NCBI RefSeq assembly: GCF_001282725.1
Contig: NZ_LN876583.1
Coordinates: 104,609-168,608, forward strand
Length of the DNA stretch: 64,000 bases
Source: Inediibacterium massiliense
GTDB lineage: Bacteria; Bacillota; Clostridia; Peptostreptococcales; Thermotaleaceae
Reading direction: 5' to 3'
Made by a program: the position numbers and the translations under genes. The notes under the pieces were generated by a model, which saw nothing but the letters and a program-made list of their open reading frames with translations, was not told the DNA's origin and searched no databases. This document shows positions 59,905-64,000 of the stretch, piece by piece. The first letter of the stretch is position 1. Every line of letters starts with the position of its first letter.

Positions 59905-59950
59905 CAACCACACTATCACATCGTATATATAAAGAATTGTGAATACATTA

Positions 59951-59971
59951 AAAACAGTTTTGTTAAAAAAC
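59951..59971 (+). repeat. partial duplicate of the ribH terminator arm
   Basis: It repeats AAAACAGTTTTGTTA with one later mismatch relative to the left arm of the terminator at 60174-60222. Only one arm is present, so this copy cannot terminate transcription. It abuts repeat element 9. Confidence 0.6.
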
Positions 59972-59998
59972 ACATACTGCTGACAAATTATATTTTAG

Positions 59999-60167
59999 CA
60001 AAGTCATAAAAATAAGGAACATTTATTGAGAATTTATGAAAATATAGAATAAGTGAGAAAATGCTTAGCATTACACTGTTTGAGCATAGCGAGTTTGTAA
60101 TGCTATTTTCGATCGGTTCTATATATTTTCCAAATTTGAAAATTTAGTGACGTTTTTTATGACTTTG
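59999..60167. repeat. palindromic repeat element 9
   Basis: A 169-bp copy with CAAAGTCATAAAA/TTTTATGACTTTG ends and the TAGCATTACA/TGTAATGCTA stem. It splits the ribH-csoR gap between the partial terminator arm at 59951 and the full terminator at 60174. Non-coding. Confidence 0.88.
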
Positions 60168-60173
60168 TCTATG

Positions 60174-60222
60174 AAAACAGTTTTGTTAGAAAACAACTTA
60201 GTTTTCTCAAAACTGTTTTTTT
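60174..60222. terminator. terminator of the riboflavin operon / csoR
   Basis: AAAACAGTTTTG and CAAAACTGTTTT arms with an inner stem AGAAAAC/GTTTTCT are followed by seven T residues on the plus strand; an A-run on the other side lets it serve csoR from the minus strand. Confidence 0.85.
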
Positions 60223-60249
60223 GTAATGAGCAATCTTTATATATAACAT

Positions 60250-60567
60250 TTACTTAATCATACGATCAATAGTCGTAAGAATCTCATCAATAACCTCTTC
60301 ATCTCCCGCTTTAATACTTTCTACAATACAAGTACGCATATGACTCTCAAGAAGAAGTCTTCCTACTCCCTTCATAGCAGATTGAGCCGCTGCAATTTGA
60401 ATCAAAATATCATTGCAATAAACTCCTTTTTCTACCATCCCCTTAATACCCCTTACTTGTCCTTCTATTCTATTCAATCTATTGATCAAAGCATTTGTTA
60501 CCTCTTGCGATCGATGGCTAACTCTTTCTCCATCTACTATATGACAACAGGGCTGTTTTTTTTCCAT
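60250..60567 (-). CDS. csoR: CsoR-family copper-sensing repressor
   Basis: The 105-residue DUF156 protein is a four-helix DNA-binding repressor released by Cu(I). The Cys-His-Cys copper site is present: YCNDILIQIAAAQSAMKGV, then LLLESHMRTCIV. The conserved ALINRLNRIEGQVRGIKGMV begins near residue 26. It lies downstream of copZ behind a hairpin and is the likely repressor acting at the operator 63319-63337. ATG has AAGGAGGAAATTC upstream. Confidence 0.92.
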   Translation of the reverse strand: MEKKQPCCHIVDGERVSHRSQEVTNALINRLNRIEGQVRGIKGMVEKGVYCNDILIQIAAAQSAMKGVGRLLLESHMRTCIVESIKAGDEEVIDEILTTIDRMIK

Positions 60568-60586
60568 GAATTTCCTCCTTAAAATA

Positions 60587-60622
60587 AAAGTCTTAGAAGA
60601 AGCTACTCTATCTAAGACTTTT
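60587..60622 (-). terminator. hairpin between copZ and csoR
   Basis: AAAGTCTTAGA/TCTAAGACTTTT with a 13-nt loop lies after the copZ stop and is followed by TATTTT on the minus strand. It probably lowers read-through into csoR, whose ribosome site begins right after it. Confidence 0.7.
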
Positions 60623-60627
60623 CATAT

Positions 60628-60843
60628 TTATATACTTTTTATTTCAACCACTTCATATCCTGCTTCTTCTACTGCGTTTTTCAATACTTCATCTGTAACT
60701 TCTTCACTTAATTGTATCACAGCATTTTTTCCCTGTAAATCTACTACCACTTCCTGTACTCCTTGGATTTCTTCTAAAGCATTTTTTACATGATTTACAC
60801 AATGCATACAACTCATTCCTTCAATCATCATTAATTTTTTCAT
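60628..60843 (-). CDS. copZ: copper chaperone CopZ
   Basis: The 71-residue HMA-domain protein binds Cu(I) through MxCxxC (IEGMSCMHCVNHVKNALEE) and hands copper to CopA. The ferredoxin-like fold with VQEVVVDLQGKNAVIQLSEE is seen. It lies 14 bp after copA in the same direction. ATG has AGGAGGAGAAATT upstream. The ending VVEIKSI is normal. Confidence 0.94.
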   Translation of the reverse strand: MKKLMMIEGMSCMHCVNHVKNALEEIQGVQEVVVDLQGKNAVIQLSEEVTDEVLKNAVEEAGYEVVEIKSI

Positions 60844-60857
60844 AATTTCTCCTCCTC

Positions 60858-63305
60858 TTAATTAGGTTTAAATTTTCTAAGTCTCAAAGCATTTGTTACT
60901 ACAGATACGGAACTTAAAGACATGGCAGCTCCTGCAAACATAGGATTTAAAAGTGGTCCACCTAATGCATAAAATACTCCTGCTGCAAGGGGAATTCCTG
61001 CTGTATTATAAGCAAATGCCCAAAAAAGATTTTGTTTGATATTTCTTATTGTGCTTTTACTTAATTGAATTGCAGTAGATACATCTATCAAATCACTTCT
61101 CATAAGAACGATATCTGCTGACTCAATTGCAACATCTGTTCCAGATCCTATTGCAATTCCTACATCTGCTTGTGCTAAAGCTGGAGCATCATTAATTCCA
61201 TCTCCTACCATAGCTACAACTCTTCCTTCATTTTGAATTTTTTTCACTTCATTTGCTTTATCTTCAGGTAAAACCTCTGCATACACTCTATCAATGCCTA
61301 CTTGTTTTGCTATGGCATTTGCTGTCCTTTGATTATCTCCTGTAATCATAGCCACTTCAATTCCCATTTCATGGAGCTTTTTTATAGCTTTTTTACTACT
61401 CTCCTTGACTACATCTGCCACCGCAATAATGGCTACGAATTCATCATCTACTGCCATATACATAGGAGTCTTTCCTTCATCTGCTAATTTTATAGATATA
61501 TCATTTGCTTTTTCTATCTCTATATTTTTTTGTTTCATTAATTTACTATTTCCTAATAATATATTTTTATTTTCTATTTTCACCTGGATTCCATGACCTG
61601 CTATAGCCAAAAAATCATCTAATTTTAAAATATCAATTCCCTCATTTTCAGCTTTTCTTACAATAGCTTCCCCTAGTGGATGCTCTGATCCCTTCTCTGC
61701 TGATGCTGAAAGTTTTAAAATCTCTACTTCATCTATATCTGTAAAGCTTATAACATCTGTAACTTCAGGTCTTCCTTGTGTAATGGTTCCTGTTTTATCA
61801 AATACTATTGTTTGAATTTTATGAGAAGATTCTAATGCCTCCCCACCTTTTATTAAAACTCCATTTTCTGCTCCTTTTCCAGTTCCAACCATTATGGCAG
61901 TAGGAGTGGCAAGCCCTAATGCACAAGGACAAGCAATGACTAATACAGAAATAAATATAGTAAGACAAAACACAGGATCTTTTCCAGTTACATACCAAAT
62001 TAATGAAGATAATACGGCAATACAAAATACTACTGGCACAAAATAAGAAGCAACTATATCTGCTAATTTCGCAATAGGAGCTTTAGATCCTTGTGCATCT
62101 TCTACTAATTTTATAATTTGTGAAAGAGCAGTATCTTCTCCTACTTTTGTAGCTTTAAAATAAATCATTCCTTGCTTATTAATACTTCCTCCTACAACCT
62201 TGTCTCCTTTTTTCTTTTCAACAGGAATACTCTCTCCAGTAAGCATAGATTCATCAATAAAGGTATTTCCATCTACTACTTCTCCATCTACTGGAATTTT
62301 ACCTCCTGGTTTTACTAAAACTATATCTCCTACCTCTACTTCTTCAATAGGAATTTCTATTTCTTTTTCGTCTCTTATAATAACAGCATTCTTAGGCGCT
62401 AATCCCATTAGTTTCTTGATTGCTTCTGAAGTTTTACCTTTACTTACACTTTCTAAATATTTTCCTAAAGAAATAAGTGCAATAATCACTCCAGCTGATT
62501 CAAAATACAGGTGATGAGCATACATCACTTCTCCATTTAATATTTTATAAGTTGCATAAAATCCATATAAAACAGCAGCTCCTGTACCCATGGCAACTAA
62601 AGAATCCATATTTGGACTTTTCCTAAATATAGCTGAAAATCCTACTGTATAAAATTTATATCCGTAAATTAAGATTGGTACAACAAGTAGTATTTGACTC
62701 ATAGAAAAATTTAATGGATTTTTCATAGGATGAATAATCTCTGGAAGATAAAGTCCTATCATAGGTCCCATAGCAATATAAAGAAGCGGTATAGCAAATA
62801 TAGCTGATATCATAAACCTTTTCTTTAAATTTTCTATCTCTTCTTCCTTTTTATCTTGCTCTTGTGTTTGATCTCTTTCAATATCTAGTGGAGTATACCC
62901 TGCTTTTTTGATTGCTTCCTTAATATCTGAAAGTTTGACTTGACTCGGATCATAAATAACATTCGCTTTATTTGTAGCAATGTTTACATTAGAAGATGCT
63001 ATTCCTCCTAATTTGTTAATAGCACGATCCGCCGCTCTCGCACAAGCTGCGCAAGTCATACCCTCTATAGATATTACAACTTCTTTATTGGTGTTTTCTT
63101 CCTTTGCCTCGTATCCTGCTTTTTTTATTGACTCTTTTATATTTTCTATATTTAATTTTTCTTCATCATATTCTAAAGACATCTTCTCTGTAGCAAAGTT
63201 TACATTTACCTCTTTTACACCATCTAATTTTTTAACTGCTCTTTCTGAAGCTTTTGCACAAGCTGCACAACTCATGCCTTCTATTTTTAATATTTCTTTT
63301 TTCAT
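60858..63305 (-). CDS. copA: copper-exporting P1B-type ATPase CopA
   Basis: It pumps Cu(I) out of the cell. The 815 residues carry two N-terminal HMA domains (GMSCAACA near 9, GMTCAACA near 80), about eight membrane helices, the actuator TGES (near 285), the intramembrane CPC (ACPCALG near 410), the phosphorylation site DKTGT (near 455), SEHPLG near 495 and the hinge [20 protein letters not shown] near 670. YN and MSxSS-type residues in the last helices (FAYNTAG, MSLSSVS) fit Cu(I). ATG has GGAGGGG upstream. A CsoR-like operator is 14 bp before the start. Confidence 0.96.
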   Translation of the reverse strand: MKKEILKIEGMSCAACAKASERAVKKLDGVKEVNVNFATEKMSLEYDEEKLNIENIKESIKKAGYEAKEENTNKEVVISIEGMTCAACARAADRAINKLGGIASSNVNIATNKANVIYDPSQVKLSDIKEAIKKAGYTPLDIERDQTQEQDKKEEEIENLKKRFMISAIFAIPLLYIAMGPMIGLYLPEIIHPMKNPLNFSMSQILLVVPILIYGYKFYTVGFSAIFRKSPNMDSLVAMGTGAAVLYGFYATYKILNGEVMYAHHLYFESAGVIIALISLGKYLESVSKGKTSEAIKKLMGLAPKNAVIIRDEKEIEIPIEEVEVGDIVLVKPGGKIPVDGEVVDGNTFIDESMLTGESIPVEKKKGDKVVGGSINKQGMIYFKATKVGEDTALSQIIKLVEDAQGSKAPIAKLADIVASYFVPVVFCIAVLSSLIWYVTGKDPVFCLTIFISVLVIACPCALGLATPTAIMVGTGKGAENGVLIKGGEALESSHKIQTIVFDKTGTITQGRPEVTDVISFTDIDEVEILKLSASAEKGSEHPLGEAIVRKAENEGIDILKLDDFLAIAGHGIQVKIENKNILLGNSKLMKQKNIEIEKANDISIKLADEGKTPMYMAVDDEFVAIIAVADVVKESSKKAIKKLHEMGIEVAMITGDNQRTANAIAKQVGIDRVYAEVLPEDKANEVKKIQNEGRVVAMVGDGINDAPALAQADVGIAIGSGTDVAIESADIVLMRSDLIDVSTAIQLSKSTIRNIKQNLFWAFAYNTAGIPLAAGVFYALGGPLLNPMFAGAAMSLSSVSVVTNALRLRKFKPN

Positions 63306-63318
63306 ATCACCCCTCCTT

Positions 63319-63337
63319 TATACCCCCCTAGGGTATA
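63319..63337. promoter_or_regulatory. CsoR-type operator before copA
   Basis: The interrupted palindrome TATACCCCCCTAGGGTATA matches the GC-rich centre and TATACC/GGTATA arms of CsoR operators. It lies between copA and the divergent Met/Cys repeat gene and could control either or both. Confidence 0.8.
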
Positions 63338-63473
63338 TTTATTTAATTTCATATTATATGACTCACATTCTTCTGTCAAGTCTTTATTGAATTTATTATG
63401 TGTCATAATTTTACTTCCATGCATATGCTATAACTGAAGAAAGAATTTTCTATTATTATAAGGGGGAAAAAAA

Positions 63474-64000
63474 ATGCCTATACATGAAGAATATATGAGA
63501 GAACCTAGTATGCCACCATCAGAGATGCCTGGTACGTGTCCTCCAATCGGAAGACCTATGCCACAACCTCCAATCGGGAGACCTACACCTGTACCTCCAA
63601 TTGAAAGACCTGAAATGCCTATATGCCCTCCTATCGGTATGCCTGAAATGCCTGGGATGCAACCTCCTATAGGAATGCCTCCCGCTGGTATGCCTGGTAT
63701 GTGCCCTCCTATAGGAATGCCTCCTGCTGGTATGCCTGGCATGTGTCCTCCTATAGGAATGCCTCCTGCTGGTATGCCTGGCATGTGCCCTCCTATAGGA
63801 ATGCCTCCTGCTGGTATGCCTGGCATGTGTCCTCCTATAGGAATGCCTCCTGCTGGTATGCCTGGCATGTGCCCTTCTATGCCTGTTATGGGGGAACAAG
63901 ATGTAAAAGAATTATGTTATATGGAACATATGCATGAATCCATGGCTTATATGTGTAAAGCTGAAGCATGTAGAATGCGTGCAATGCAATGTATCCATAA
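63474..64000 (+). CDS. Met/Cys/Pro-rich tandem-repeat protein, 3' end outside window
   Basis: The frame is open from ATG at 63474 (AGGGGG 7 nt upstream) to the window edge, 175 codons so far. Residues about 1-65 carry PPIGRP and PEMP variants. Residues 67-135 hold about five near-identical 14-residue repeats MPPAGMPGMCPPIG. The region after 140 is Cys/Met/His-rich but not repetitive (LCYMEHMHESMAYMCKAEAC; MRAMQCIH). Met and Cys spacing is typical of proteins that could bind Cu(I) or other soft metals, and the gene is divergent from copA across the CsoR-like operator. A spore-coat role is an alternative because such Pro/Gly/Met-rich repeats also occur in coat proteins. No signal peptide is seen. 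Function not known. Confidence 0.75.
   Translation, partial: MPIHEEYMREPSMPPSEMPGTCPPIGRPMPQPPIGRPTPVPPIERPEMPICPPIGMPEMPGMQPPIGMPPAGMPGMCPPIGMPPAGMPGMCPPIGMPPAGMPGMCPPIGMPPAGMPGMCPPIGMPPAGMPGMCPSMPVMGEQDVKELCYMEHMHESMAYMCKAEACRMRAMQCIH
63674..63877 (+). repeat. 42-bp tandem repeats inside the Met/Cys-rich gene
   Basis: Units begin at 63674, 63716, 63758, 63800 and 63842 (the last incomplete), each encoding MPPAGMPGMCPPIG. They are nearly identical at DNA level, with alternating TGC/TGT for Cys, which points to recent unequal duplication. Confidence 0.92.

Noticed and set aside
63428..63868. Glycine/proline repeat ORF on the minus strand (MPGIPAGGIPIG repeats)
   Set aside because: It is the antisense shadow of the Met/Cys repeat gene at 63474. 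It lacks a ribosome site, while the plus-strand gene has AGGGGG before its ATG and continues beyond the repeats.
63674..63877. Regular 42-bp repeats as a possible CRISPR array
   Set aside because: The units are contiguous and coding, with no unique spacers. They are coding tandem repeats.

Overview
The window is AT-rich DNA from an anaerobic, endospore-forming member of the Clostridia. The evidence is a lysine-fermentation operon, many sporulation and germination genes, strong AGGAGG-type ribosome sites and low-GC codon use. An Alkaliphilus/Crassaminicella-like lineage is plausible, but the genus cannot be fixed from sequence reading alone. No rRNA, tRNA or CRISPR array was seen.

Layout. 1-7953 (minus): lysine fermentation genes kdd-kamA-kamB-kamC-kamD (kamD runs off the left edge), with a -24/-12 sigma-54 promoter before kdd and a PAS/AAA+/Fis sigma-54 activator upstream. 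8044-10295: an ArgRS-like protein lacking the catalytic core, a DUF1934 protein and ddl. 10688-20745: a sporulation block (ypeB, sleB, spoIIR, a gerKA-KB-KC-type operon, ispE, a sipL homologue). 20844-23897: argGH and veg. 24081-29917: a SpoIID-amidase gene cut in two by a 4.4-kb element carrying a large serine recombinase, a leucine-rich-repeat membrane protein and an EamA permease. 30029-33791: a YkgJ-type protein, thiolase, and a second serine recombinase preceded by a 32-codon ORF. 34109-38779 (plus): two YfcC permeases, an ArsR regulator and a D-aminoacylase-type deacylase. 38892-43835: an RND efflux pair with a TetR regulator. 44189-47109: a TerD/TelA/XpaC-like stress operon. 47251-51697: a Fur-family regulator, a tandem glycine riboswitch with an alanine/glycine symporter, a DUF2156 protein and an Eis-like acetyltransferase. 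51971-55682: a DAACS symporter, threonine dehydrogenase and kbl. 56033-59904: an FMN riboswitch and ribD-ribE-ribBA-ribH. 60250-64000: csoR-copZ-copA with a CsoR-like operator, and a divergent Met/Cys/Pro repeat protein running off the right edge.

The most striking system is the interrupted gene. The 5' part (ending near 29216) and the 3' part (resuming near 24812) share the core cttgtt. Joining them there restores one 477-residue SpoIID-Amidase_3 ORF in frame. The joined element ends form a near-palindromic attP with central dinucleotide CT. This has the architecture of skin-type intervening elements that are excised during sporulation, in a target gene I do not recognise as a described one.

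A second unexplained layer is a dispersed family of about 60-230-bp palindromic repeats ending in CAAAGTCATAAAA. At least nine full, shortened or related copies occur here. Five sit in or beside intrinsic terminators and are flanked by two diverged copies of that local terminator hairpin or hairpin arm.

Metabolically the window joins amino-acid fermentation (lysine, threonine, glycine uptake, acyl-D-amino acids) with sporulation and germination, metal defence and riboflavin synthesis.
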